Source of the DNA: Terrisporobacter sp.
Lineage (GTDB): Bacteria > Bacillota_A > Clostridia > Peptostreptococcales > Peptostreptococcaceae
Direction: 5' to 3'
DNA: 64,000 nucleotides
Assembly (NCBI GenBank): GCA_029851945.1
Contig: JARKUZ010000036.1
Coordinates: 1 to 64,000 of the forward strand
Made by a program: the position numbers and the translations under genes. The notes under the pieces were generated by a model that did no database searches, was not told the origin of the DNA, and worked only from the letters and a program-made list of their open reading frames with translations. This document shows, in pieces, positions 46,058 to 54,531 of this stretch; the first letter of the stretch is position 1; the number at the start of each line of letters is the position of its first letter.

Positions 46058-48625
46058 GTGACATTATTAAAAAAGAGCATAGCAAGCATAACGACACTAT
46101 GTTTAATAACTATAAATCTAACTAGTTTGAGTTTTGCAAGTGAGGATACGCAAAAACAAGAATTAAAAAAAGCTATAGAAAAATCGGAACCATTTGTAGT
46201 AAGTGGTAATATAAAGGAAGAGAAAAAAGAAGGTATATCACCTCAACAAATCCTAATTAATTATTTAAGTAATGTAGAAAAAACTTCTACTTTCAAAGTC
46301 AAATCAAAAGAAGATGATAAAAATGATTCTCAGTTTATAGTAAGACTTCAACAGTATATAAATAATATACCTATCTATGGTTCAGATTTAGTAGGATGTG
46401 TAGATTATGACGGAAATATAAAATCAATTTCAGGATATATAGAGCCAACATCAAAGACATTAAAAGGATTTAACTATAATCCGACTTTAACTAAAGATGA
46501 TGCACTTAAGATAGCAAAGGAAAAACTTGAACTAAAAAATGAATTAAATAAAAATGAAAAAGTAGAGTTATATTTATATAAAAGTAAAGAAGAATATAAA
46601 CTTGCATACAAAGTAGATGTAAATATAATAGGAAAAACAATTTATAACAAAATTGTATTTATAGATGCTAACAGTGGAGATATAATAAATCAATACGAAA
46701 ACACAAATAATATAATTAAATCAGAAAAAATTAAAGCAAAAGGTGTATTTGGAGATGAAAGAGAAATACAAGTAATACATAGACAAGGTGAAGTAGGCTT
46801 TAAAGACGGGTATTATTTTATAGATTTAAGTAGAGGATCAAAACCTATAAAAACTTTAGATATAAAAGGTCAATATTTTTATCAATATTATTACCAAAAT
46901 AAAATTCCTTATGGCATGGATAATGATATAAAATATTTTAGTACAAAACTAGAAAAGAGCGATGGAAAGTTTGTAGATGCAAACTACCATGTAGGAAAAA
47001 CTTACGATTTTTATTTAAATAAATACAATAGAGATGGGCTAGATGGAAAGGGAAGTAAGCCAGAATTACTTGTAAATGTAAATGAGCCAGGAAATGCATT
47101 TTCCAGTCTAGTAAATGGAGTTGATATACTAGTTTTTGGAAATGAAAACTCAACAACTTATGATTCTGCAGGATCATTAGATGTAATTGGACATGAATAT
47201 ACTCATTCAGTAGTAAGACATACTGCTAATTTAGATTATGTATCTCAATCAGGCGCTATAAACGAAGCATATGGAGATATTTTTGGTACTTTAGTAGAAC
47301 ATACTTATAAATCAAGTAAAAATTGGACTATAGGAGAAGATTTCTCAAAATATGGATACTTAAGAAGTATGAAAAACCCAGATATAGATAATGTAGATAA
47401 TATGGAAGTCTGTAGAAGGTCTCATGTGCATAATGATAGCTGTGACAATGATTACGTACATGAAAATAGTGGTATAATAAATAAATTAGCTTACCTAATA
47501 TCTGAAGGTGGAACACAATATGGTATTAATGTTAAAGGTATCGGAGAAGAAAAAATGGGTAAACTTTTCTATGATGCACTTACAGAAGGATTATATTCTC
47601 AATCAGATTTTAATCATCTAGGAGAAGTATTATTATTAAAAGCTAAAACAGCAAGTGAAAAAGAAACAGTAGAAAATGCTCTAAAAGCTGTTGGGATAAT
47701 GAAGGTAAGCTCAAATAATCCTCAAGTAGTTATAAGTAAAATGGTAGGAGAAACTAGATATGAAACATCTATAATGATAAGTCAAAAAGGTTGGGATACT
47801 TCTGACAATGTAGTATTAGTAAACTCTAGTTCTATAGCAGATGCCCTTTCAGCCACACCATTTGCAAAATCTATAAATGCACCAATACTTCTAACACCAA
47901 ATGATAGCTTATATTATAATATTGAACAAGAGATAAAGAGACTAAAAGCTAAAAATATATATATTATTGGAGGTACAAGTGTAGTATCAAATAATATAGT
48001 AGATGAGCTTGAATATGATGGACTTAAGGTAAATAGAATAAGTGGAATAGATAGATATGAAACATCATTAGAAATAGCTAAAAGACTAGGTAACATATCT
48101 AATATAGCTGTTGTAAATGGAGTTGACGGTTTATCAGATGCAGTTAGTATAGCACCTGTCGCAGCTAATAAGAATATGCCGATAATATTAACATCACAAA
48201 ATGAAAATTTTGATAAAATTAATAAGTTTATTAAAGAAAATAATATACAAACTTCTTATGTTATAGGTGGGCAAGGTGTCATATCTAATGATATAGCAAC
48301 TAAATTACCTAACTATAAAAGAATAGGTGGAAAAAATAGAAATGAAACCAATGCTTTAATTTTAGAGAACTTTTATAAAGAAAAAAATCTAGAAAACATA
48401 TTTATAGCAAAAGATGGCATGAATAAGCAAGATGATTTAATTGATGCCCTATCAGCAGGAGTATTAGCAGCTAAGAAAAACTCTCCAATTGTAATAGTTG
48501 GAAGTAATTTAAATTGGAAGCAAAAAGAAATTTTATCATCTAAAGAAACAAATGAAGTAACTAAAATTGGTGGAAATGGTAACGAAAATTCATTTAGTCA
48601 AATAATTGATATATTAAACAAATAA
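46058..48625 (+). CDS. Secreted M4 (thermolysin-like) metallopeptidase with CWB2 wall-binding repeats
   Basis: 855 residues, GTG start with GAGGGGG upstream. Signal peptide 1-27, then FTP and PepSY propeptide regions (about 40-215). The M4 catalytic domain has zinc ligands in HEYTH (His379), NEAYGD (Glu about 403) and the catalytic His468 in VHENSGIINKLAYL. A Cys/His-rich insert (VCRRSHVHNDSCDNDY) precedes that His. Three CWB2 repeats (from about residue 560, MVGETRYETS, GIDRYETSLEIA, GGKNRNETNALI) should hold it on the cell wall through anionic polymer. Host protein or peptide degradation is likely. Confidence 0.92.
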   Translation: MTLLKKSIASITTLCLITINLTSLSFASEDTQKQELKKAIEKSEPFVVSGNIKEEKKEGISPQQILINYLSNVEKTSTFKVKSKEDDKNDSQFIVRLQQYINNIPIYGSDLVGCVDYDGNIKSISGYIEPTSKTLKGFNYNPTLTKDDALKIAKEKLELKNELNKNEKVELYLYKSKEEYKLAYKVDVNIIGKTIYNKIVFIDANSGDIINQYENTNNIIKSEKIKAKGVFGDEREIQVIHRQGEVGFKDGYYFIDLSRGSKPIKTLDIKGQYFYQYYYQNKIPYGMDNDIKYFSTKLEKSDGKFVDANYHVGKTYDFYLNKYNRDGLDGKGSKPELLVNVNEPGNAFSSLVNGVDILVFGNENSTTYDSAGSLDVIGHEYTHSVVRHTANLDYVSQSGAINEAYGDIFGTLVEHTYKSSKNWTIGEDFSKYGYLRSMKNPDIDNVDNMEVCRRSHVHNDSCDNDYVHENSGIINKLAYLISEGGTQYGINVKGIGEEKMGKLFYDALTEGLYSQSDFNHLGEVLLLKAKTASEKETVENALKAVGIMKVSSNNPQVVISKMVGETRYETSIMISQKGWDTSDNVVLVNSSSIADALSATPFAKSINAPILLTPNDSLYYNIEQEIKRLKAKNIYIIGGTSVVSNNIVDELEYDGLKVNRISGIDRYETSLEIAKRLGNISNIAVVNGVDGLSDAVSIAPVAANKNMPIILTSQNENFDKINKFIKENNIQTSYVIGGQGVISNDIATKLPNYKRIGGKNRNETNALILENFYKEKNLENIFIAKDGMNKQDDLIDALSAGVLAAKKNSPIVIVGSNLNWKQKEILSSKETNEVTKIGGNGNENSFSQIIDILNK

Positions 48626-48638
48626 CTAAATTCTTTAT

Positions 48639-48673
48639 AAAAAATACTAACAAGTAAAGTTAGTATTTTTTTG
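48639..48673 (+). terminator. Terminator of the M4 protease gene
   Basis: A stem AAAAAATACTAAC (48639-48651) with GTTAGTATTTTTT, ending in a long T run. Confidence 0.9.
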
Positions 48674-48793
48674 TTTAAAATTTAACATAATTGTTTTATA
48701 TATAAAAATATGGGAATAAAATTTAGTATATATGTATAGAAAGTTTAATTCAATTAAAAAAGAAATTAAAGAATATAGTTAGGAGATATTAAA

Positions 48794-48994
48794 ATGAATT
48801 TAGAAAAAGAAATAACATCAGAAGAAAGAGAAGCTAAAAAAATTGAAAGAAAATCTGAGAAATATGATAAAAGGGAATTAGAAATTAATAACGAAAGAAA
48901 TTACAAAGAAGCACAAAAAGAAGCTAAAGCTCAACAAAAAGCTATGAAAAAATTAGAAAAAGAAAAAAGAGAAGAAAGAAAAGGAAATAAATAA
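48794..48994 (+). CDS. Small highly charged coiled-coil protein
   Basis: 66 residues, almost entirely Glu, Lys, Arg, Ala and Asn, predicted one long helix (EEREAKKIERKSEKYDKREL...). The ribosome site AGGAGA lies 7 nt before the ATG and a terminator follows, so it is a real monocistronic gene. No family is recognised and no function is proposed. Confidence 0.65.
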   Translation: MNLEKEITSEEREAKKIERKSEKYDKRELEINNERNYKEAQKEAKAQQKAMKKLEKEKREERKGNK

Positions 48995-49062
48995 ATTAAA
49001 TAGGTATTTATAAAGGTATATAATTTAAGTATTATATGTTTATATAAGTATCTATTTATTAA

Positions 49063-49094
49063 AGCACTAACTTATTAAAGTTAGTGTTTTTTTA
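49063..49094 (+). terminator. Terminator
   Basis: CACTAACTT (49065-49073) pairs with AAGTTAGTG (49078-49086), followed by T7. Confidence 0.9.
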
Positions 49095-49192
49095 TGAATT
49101 TAAATAATAAATACAAAGATACTAAAAAAATAAATTAATTAAAGGAATTTGTTTAAATTTGTAGAATTATATTAATAAAGAGGTGAGTTCAT

Positions 49193-49573
49193 ATGTTTAA
49201 CCAAAGTATTGTTTTAGAATTTGACAAAAGGCTAGTTTCAGAAGAAGAGATGATTGAAAATATAGATTATTATATTTCAAGGTCTAATGAAGGTATGAAA
49301 CTCATATCACAGGGAAAGCAAAAGGAAGCTATGAAAATATTAAAAGAAATTAAAACGTCATTAAAGAAAGAATACATGTATTATAATAAAGAGAATATTA
49401 AACCATATATACATAGAAATAACGTATATAGAACTTATCAATGGGGGATAATTTTAGCTTATTCTAAATTATACAAAGTCTATTCTTATAAGTATTTATA
49501 TGACAATTTATTTAATGTATGGGATAGTATTTCTAATCATGATTCCTGTTTATTTTTAGGATATAGAATATAA
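49193..49573 (+). CDS. Hypothetical helical protein
   Basis: 126 residues, soluble, no signal peptide, rich in Tyr, Lys and Ile. The first 65 residues are helical with a TPR-like feel (ISRSNEGMKLISQGKQKEAMKILKEIKTSLKKE). The start follows AGAGGTGAG and a perfect terminator overlaps the stop codon, so it is expressed alone. I do not recognise the family. Confidence 0.7.
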   Translation: MFNQSIVLEFDKRLVSEEEMIENIDYYISRSNEGMKLISQGKQKEAMKILKEIKTSLKKEYMYYNKENIKPYIHRNNVYRTYQWGIILAYSKLYKVYSYKYLYDNLFNVWDSISNHDSCLFLGYRI

Positions 49574-49613
49574 AGACACTTATATTAATTAGTAATATAA
49601 GTGTCTTTTTAGT
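49572..49613 (+). terminator. Terminator overlapping the stop of the hypothetical gene
   Basis: A 16-bp perfect stem, 49572-49587 with 49593-49608, and T5 tail. From here to 49813 the sequence is AT-rich with nothing recognisable. Confidence 0.93.
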
Positions 49614-49813
49614 ATAAAATAAATTTTATTTATACAAAAATTGGGGTAAATATGATTTATAGCTACTTTTATATTTATTCAATTATTTACATCGAGATGT
49701 TATAAAATCATCAAAAAAATATATAAAAAATTAAGGAAACTTATTGAAAAATATAAAATTTAAGCTAGAATTAGGTGGTATCAAGGGGTATAAGAAAAGT
49801 GAATATAAATAGC

Positions 49814-49868
49814 TTGAATATACACTATATATGGTATAAAATAGAGGTTGTGTTACTACATATAGTGC
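49814..49868 (+). promoter_or_regulatory. nrdDG promoter with a pair of NrdR boxes
   Basis: ACACTATATATGGT (49822-49835) and ACTACATATAGTGC (49855-49868) match the NrdR box acaCwAtATaTwGtgt. They are 33 bp apart, three helical turns, as is usual for paired boxes. TTGAAT (49814-49819) and TATAAA (49835-49840) form a plausible promoter over box 1. Confidence 0.8.
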
Positions 49869-49907
49869 TTATACAAAGTAAAATAAAGTGCTAAAAAACA
49901 AAAAAGT

Positions 49908-49942
49908 CAATACTTTTTACTAAAAAAAGTTATTGTTTTTTT
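49908..49942 (+). terminator. Leader terminator before nrdD
   Basis: CAATACTTTTT (49908-49918) pairs with AAAAAGTTATTG (49924-49935), with one bulged T, followed by T7. It lies between the NrdR boxes and the nrdD start, so it may attenuate the operon. Confidence 0.6.
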
Positions 49943-49996
49943 ATCTAGTAAGACTTGACAAACACATCAAGAAATATTAGGCAAAAGGAGAGTTTT

Positions 49997-52126
49997 ATGA
50001 CCAGAAAATTAAATATAATAAAAAGAAATGGAAAAGTTGCAGAGTTTGATAAAATAAAAATCGAAAATGCAATATTAAATGCTATGAAATATGGTAGCGG
50101 TATATATGAAGAAGAAATAGCTAAAAAAATAGCTAACGAAATAGAAGAAAATTGTTATGAAAAGTCACTTTCGCCGACAGTATATCAAATAGAAGATATG
50201 GTATATAAGAAGTTAATAGATTATAAACACGAATTGACTGCAAAAGCTTATGAAGGATATAGAGCAGTGCAGTCATTTAAAAGAGAAGTGAATACAACTG
50301 ACGAAAGTATATTAGGATTACTAGACAATAGTAATGAAGATGTTATAAATGAAAATTCAAATAAAAATGGATTATTAGCGTCTACTCAAAGAGACCTAAT
50401 AGCTGGAGAAGTTTCAAAAGATATAGCAAGAAGAAAATTAATACCAGCACATATAGCGCATGCCCATGATGAAGGTGTACTTCACTATCACGATATGGAC
50501 TATGCAATTCAACCAATTCATAACTGTATGCTTATAAACTTAGAAGATATGTTAAATAATGGTACAGTAATAAGTAATAAATTAGTAGAATCACCAAAAT
50601 CATTTACAACAGCTTGTACAGTTACAACACAAATAATAGCTCAAATAGCAAGTGGTCAATATGGTGGAAACTCTATAACTATAAAGCATATAGCACCATT
50701 TTTAAGAGTATCATATGATAAATATTTCAATAAATACAAAGAAAAGTATTCTGAAGAAATGGCTAAAGAATTAGCTGAAGAAAGAATGTTAGAGGAGCTA
50801 AAAGCAGGTATACAAACAATAAGATATCAACTATCAACGTTATATACAAGTAATGGTCAATCACCATTTTCAACTATCTATTTAGAGATTGAAGAAGGCC
50901 ATGAATATGAAAAGGAAATGGCTTTAATTTGTGAAGAAATGATAGCACAAAGATTAGAAGGTATGAAAAACTATAAAGGACAAGATGTAGGGGAAGAATT
51001 CCCTAAGCTAGTTTATTTATTAGATGAACATAACTGCCTAGAAGGTGGTAAGTACGACTATATTACAAAGTTAGCCGCTAAATGTAATACGAAAAGATTA
51101 GTTCCAGACTATCAAAGTGCTAAAATAATGAGAAAGAATTATGAAGGAAATACTTTCCCACCTATGGGATGTAGAAGTCACTTATCTCCATGGAAAGATG
51201 AAAATGGAAATTATAAGTGGTATGGAAGATTCAATCAAGGTGTAATATCATTAAACTTAGTACAAGTTGCATTAACTGCAAATAAAGATATGGATAAATT
51301 CTGGGAGATATTAGATGAAAGATTAGAACTTTGTAAAGAAGCTTTAATGGTTAGACATGATTTATTAAAAGGAGTAAGATCAGACGTATCTCCAATACAC
51401 TGGCAACATGGAGGAATAGCTAGACTTAAAAAAGGAGAGAAAATAGATGCTCTTTTAGAGGATGGATATTCAACTCTTTCATTGGGATATGTTGGAGTAT
51501 ATGAAATGACTCAAGCAATGCTTGGTGTAAGTCACACAACTAAAGAAGGTGAAGCATTTGCATTAAAAGTTATGCACCATTTAAATGATGCTTGCCAAAG
51601 TTGGAAGAAAGAAACTGGTCTTGGATTTGGATTATACGGAACTCCTGGAGAAAGTTTAACTTCAAGATTCTGCAGAATAGATAAGCAAAAATTCGGAGAA
51701 ATTAAAAATGTAACTGATAGAATGTATTATACAAACTCATACCATGTTCACGTAACTGAAGAAATAGATGCTTTTGAAAAATTAAAGTTTGAAAGTCAAT
51801 TCCACGACATAAGTTTAGGTGGATGTATAAGTTATGTAGAAGTACCAGATATGAGCAAAAACCTACAAGCAGTAGAACAAATAATAAATTATATCTATCA
51901 CAATATACAATATGCAGAAATAAATACTAAGCCAGATATATGCTATAAATGTGGATACACAGGTGAAATAAAGCTTGATAAGGATTTAGAATGGTATTGT
52001 CCAAACTGCGGAAACAGAGATAAAGATGAAATGCAAGTAATGAGAAGAACTTGTGGATACATTGGGGCAAATATGTGGGGTAAAGGACGTACTCAAGAGA
52101 TAGGTGAAAGAGTACTTCACTTATAG
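49997..52126 (+). CDS. nrdD: Anaerobic (class III) ribonucleoside-triphosphate reductase
   Basis: 709 residues. An ATP-cone occupies the N terminus (IIKRNGKVAEFDKIKIENAI). The glycyl-radical domain ends in RRTCGYIGANMWGKGRTQEI, whose RxCGYxG Gly carries the radical. A zinc site CYKCGYTG...CPNCGN precedes it. ATG 49997 has AAAGGAG upstream; TTG 49955 does not. It makes dNTPs under anaerobiosis with formate as reductant. The activase gene nrdG follows 16 nt later. Confidence 0.95.
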   Translation: MTRKLNIIKRNGKVAEFDKIKIENAILNAMKYGSGIYEEEIAKKIANEIEENCYEKSLSPTVYQIEDMVYKKLIDYKHELTAKAYEGYRAVQSFKREVNTTDESILGLLDNSNEDVINENSNKNGLLASTQRDLIAGEVSKDIARRKLIPAHIAHAHDEGVLHYHDMDYAIQPIHNCMLINLEDMLNNGTVISNKLVESPKSFTTACTVTTQIIAQIASGQYGGNSITIKHIAPFLRVSYDKYFNKYKEKYSEEMAKELAEERMLEELKAGIQTIRYQLSTLYTSNGQSPFSTIYLEIEEGHEYEKEMALICEEMIAQRLEGMKNYKGQDVGEEFPKLVYLLDEHNCLEGGKYDYITKLAAKCNTKRLVPDYQSAKIMRKNYEGNTFPPMGCRSHLSPWKDENGNYKWYGRFNQGVISLNLVQVALTANKDMDKFWEILDERLELCKEALMVRHDLLKGVRSDVSPIHWQHGGIARLKKGEKIDALLEDGYSTLSLGYVGVYEMTQAMLGVSHTTKEGEAFALKVMHHLNDACQSWKKETGLGFGLYGTPGESLTSRFCRIDKQKFGEIKNVTDRMYYTNSYHVHVTEEIDAFEKLKFESQFHDISLGGCISYVEVPDMSKNLQAVEQIINYIYHNIQYAEINTKPDICYKCGYTGEIKLDKDLEWYCPNCGNRDKDEMQVMRRTCGYIGANMWGKGRTQEIGERVLHL

Positions 52127-52142
52127 AATTTGGAGTGATAAT

Positions 52143-52646
52143 ATGAGATTTGCCAAAATAAAAGACAATGACATAGCGAATGGACTTGGAGTAACGATGT
52201 CTTTTTGGACACAAGGATGTCCTCACCATTGTAAAGGATGTTTTAATGGAGAAACATGGGATTTTAACGGAGGTCAAGAATTTACACAAGAAGATTTACA
52301 ATATATCATTGATAATATAAATAAAAATAATATAAATAGAGACTTATCTATATTAGGAGGAGAGCCACTATGCCCTCAAAATGTAGAAGGTGTATTTAAC
52401 TTATGTAAAGAATTTAAGAAACATTATCCAAATAAAATGATATACCTATGGAGTGGATATACACTAGAAAACTTTGATGAAAGTCAAAAGAAGGTATTAA
52501 AATATATAGATGTATTAATAGATGGTAAGTTTGAAGAAAATAATAGAAATCTAAGCCTAATGTTAAGAGGTTCATCAAATCAAAGAGTTATAGACGTAAA
52601 AAAGACATTATTAAGTAATAAAATAGTATTTTACGAATTAGATTAA
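52143..52646 (+). CDS. nrdG: Anaerobic ribonucleotide reductase activating protein (radical SAM)
   Basis: 167 residues. The radical-SAM cluster motif is CPHHCKGCFN (CxxxCxxC), followed by the SAM-binding ILGGEPL. ATG 52143 is preceded by TTGGAGTG; upstream in-frame start 52104 lies inside nrdD. It generates the glycyl radical on NrdD. Confidence 0.95.
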   Translation: MRFAKIKDNDIANGLGVTMSFWTQGCPHHCKGCFNGETWDFNGGQEFTQEDLQYIIDNINKNNINRDLSILGGEPLCPQNVEGVFNLCKEFKKHYPNKMIYLWSGYTLENFDESQKKVLKYIDVLIDGKFEENNRNLSLMLRGSSNQRVIDVKKTLLSNKIVFYELD

Positions 52647-52654
52647 GTATGTAG

Positions 52655-52698
52655 AATGCATTAAGATAAATATAAATTTTATCTTGATGCATTTTTTG
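52655..52698 (+). terminator. Terminator of nrdDG
   Basis: A 16-bp stem with one G-U pair, 52655-52670 with 52678-52693, then T's. Confidence 0.9.
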
Positions 52699-52790
52699 AA
52701 TATAAGTAAATCATATTAAGCGCAAAATTGTTAACACTCATGAAAATAAAATATGTTAATATGCTCGAAAATGCAAAAATTAATATTTTA

Positions 52791-52862
52791 AGTAACGGAC
52801 AAAGTTATTAGCAACATGAAGTATAGCGCCCACGCAGTGGCTTAAGCTAAGCGAATTTTTAA
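52791..52862 (+). repeat. GC-rich structured repeat, copy 2 (decayed)
   Basis: It aligns with the last 70 bases of the element at 40580-40650, including GCGCCCACGCAGTGGCTT without a mismatch, and ends in GCGAATTTTT. The inner hairpin is reduced to AAC/GTT and the 5' half is missing. Confidence 0.65.
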
Positions 52863-52938
52863 TAAAATAAAAAAATTATTGTGTTAGAGTAAGTAATTTC
52901 ATAGAGTATTTTGATCTTTAATCTTACAAAATGAAATT

Positions 52939-52981
52939 AATAATTATTATCATTTACAAAAATGATTAATTATGGTATACT
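52939..52981 (+). promoter_or_regulatory. Promoter with Fur-like box, no conventional gene downstream
   Basis: TTTACA (52953-52958), a 17-nt spacer and TATACT (52976-52981). TAATAATTATTATCATT (52939-52955) overlaps the -35 and is the reverse complement of the box sequence seen at 28427-28440. Confidence 0.65.
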
Positions 52982-52987
52982 TTAAAC

Positions 52988-53228
52988 AAATAGAGAATTA
53001 ATGAGTAATTTACTAGCAAATGAGCATAAAAGTGTAAATTATATCATAGCTTACATAAATTTTCTAAATCTGATGATTTTCAGCACATTATCAGATTTAA
53101 TACAGAAAGTATAATATTCCCCTATATGATAAATTACATTATAAATTTTATGCTAATTATACTCTTAATTTACTAATATAATTACACAACTTCTATATAA
53201 AGACCACGATTAATATCGTGGTTTTTAT
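52988..53228 (+). ncRNA. Candidate iron-responsive small RNA
   Basis: The segment runs from the Fur-box promoter's expected start to a terminator ACCACGAT-TAAT-ATCGTGGT (53203-53222) with a T-rich tail. It contains an internal hairpin AAATCTGAT/ATCAGATTT. The only ORF is 37 codons from ATG 53001 without a ribosome site. A Fur-repressed sRNA, or a small protein, is possible. Transcription is inferred only. Confidence 0.45.
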
Positions 53229-53235
53229 TTTAAAA

Positions 53236-53280
53236 ATGATAATGAAATTCATTTACAAAAAAATAAAACTATGATATAGT
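53236..53280 (+). promoter_or_regulatory. Promoter of the S4 paralogue with Fur/Zur-like box
   Basis: TTTACA (53252-53257), a 17-nt spacer and TATAGT (53275-53280). ATGATAATGAAATTCATT (53236-53253) overlaps the -35, as in the promoter 300 nt upstream. Confidence 0.65.
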
Positions 53281-53336
53281 AAAAATAGGCTTAAAGTTAT
53301 CGCGGCAAATTTCTGATTTTATAGGAGATGATAATT

Positions 53337-53930
53337 ATGGCAAGAATGATGGGACCTAGATTTAAACAATGCAGAAGACTAGGATTAAATGTATGTGGGC
53401 ATCCAAAAGCAATGGATAGAGCTACAAAAGGAACGTCTAGAGCGGACAAAAAGCTTTCACCATATGGAGTACAGTTATTAGAAAAGCAAAGATTAAAGGC
53501 GTACTATGGTGTGTTAGAAAAGCAATTCTCTAATTATGTGAAAAAGGCAATGAAATCTAAAGACTCTACAGGTACAGCATTAATACAAATGTTAGAGTGT
53601 AGATTAGACAACTTAGTTTGTAGATTAGGTTTAGCAAGTTCTACAAGACAAGCTCGTCAAATGGTAGTTCATGGACATATACTAGTTAATGGGAAAAAGG
53701 TAGATATACCTTCTTATGGAGTGTCAGTAGGAGATGTTATATCTTTAAGAGAAAAATCTCAAAAAAATACAATGTTTAAAGATAGTTTTCAACAAAATGC
53801 TACTAGCCAATATCCTTACTTAACTAAGGATGTAGAGAACTTCTCAGGTGTTCTTACTAGAAAACCTGAAAGAAATGAAGTACCAATAGAAATTGACGAT
53901 ATTTTAGTTGTTGAGTACTACTCAAAATAA
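53337..53930 (+). CDS. rpsD: 30S ribosomal protein S4, cysteine-poor paralogue
   Basis: 197 residues with the S4 N-terminal domain and S4 RNA-binding fold ([41 protein letters not shown]). ATG 53337 is used because AGGAG lies 8 nt upstream; ATG 53328 abuts it. The four-cysteine zinc site of C+ S4 proteins is not present: only Cys12 and Cys20 occur in this region ([14 protein letters not shown]), as in cysteine-free Bacillus S4. The gene stands alone, away from any ribosomal operon, behind a metal-regulator-like box. It is probably a second S4 used under metal limitation (inference). Confidence 0.88.
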   Translation: MARMMGPRFKQCRRLGLNVCGHPKAMDRATKGTSRADKKLSPYGVQLLEKQRLKAYYGVLEKQFSNYVKKAMKSKDSTGTALIQMLECRLDNLVCRLGLASSTRQARQMVVHGHILVNGKKVDIPSYGVSVGDVISLREKSQKNTMFKDSFQQNATSQYPYLTKDVENFSGVLTRKPERNEVPIEIDDILVVEYYSK

Positions 53931-53940
53931 TCTAAATAGA

Positions 53941-53978
53941 AAATTACCATAAATCTTAGGGTTTATGGTAATTTTTTT
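53941..53978 (+). terminator. Terminator of the S4 gene
   Basis: AAATTACCATAAA (53941-53953) pairs with TTTATGGTAATTT (53962-53974), followed by T's. Confidence 0.92.
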
Positions 53979-54067
53979 ATTTTAAGTATTTTATAAAGAT
54001 AAAAATAGACAAAATGATAGTTATATTATAATCTAATCTATATAAAATAATTAAAAGGAGGTCGTTA

Positions 54068-54403
54068 ATGTATAGTTTGAACAATATCAAGCAAAATAAT
54101 TGTCCATTAAAATTCATATCAAACATACTGGGAAAAAAATGGGTATGTGAAATAATATGGGAAATTGGTAATGAAAAAAAAAGATTTGGAGAATTACAAA
54201 GATGTATAGATGGATGTAGTAAGAAAATGTTAATTCAACAATTAGAATTTTTAATTGAAAATGGGATAGTAATTAATGACAAAAAAGAATTAAAAAATAA
54301 TATCCAATCAACATACTATTTAAGTGAATGTGGTATTTCGTTACTTCCAATAATGGAAACTATGATACATTGGAGTAATAAACATATTAAATGTGATTGT
54401 TAA
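54068..54403 (+). CDS. HxlR-family transcriptional regulator
   Basis: 111 residues with the HxlR winged helix: CPLKFISNILGKKWVCEIIWEI, FGELQRCIDGCSKKMLIQQL and the wing ahead of YYLSECGISLLPIMETMIHW. Cysteines at the N terminus, in the helix and at the C terminus (KCDC) suggest thiol-based sensing, as in HypR-type members. AAAAGGAGG precedes the start. The next gene, a probable cystine symporter, may be its target. Confidence 0.85.
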   Translation: MYSLNNIKQNNCPLKFISNILGKKWVCEIIWEIGNEKKRFGELQRCIDGCSKKMLIQQLEFLIENGIVINDKKELKNNIQSTYYLSECGISLLPIMETMIHWSNKHIKCDC

Positions 54404-54420
54404 TTTTATATAGAGATTAA

Positions 54421-54493
54421 TCTGGTTACGAAAAAGTTACCAGTTGATATAAGAGCTCATACTTGTTATATTATAAAAAACAAGTATGAGCTC
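54421..54493 (+). terminator. Two hairpins between hxlR-like and symporter genes
   Basis: CTGGT-AC/GT-ACCAG (54422-54443) and a 15-bp stem GAGCTCATACTTGTT (54453-54467) with 54479-54493. The T tract after the second is weak, so termination may be partial. Confidence 0.55.
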
Positions 54494-54531
54494 ATTTACT
54501 TTATATAAAAATAATCGGAAGGAGGCAATTT

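Noticed and set aside
49955..49996. TTG start extending nrdD by 14 residues
   Set aside because: No ribosome site precedes the TTG, while AAAGGAG precedes ATG 49997, and the shorter form begins at the ATP-cone as expected.
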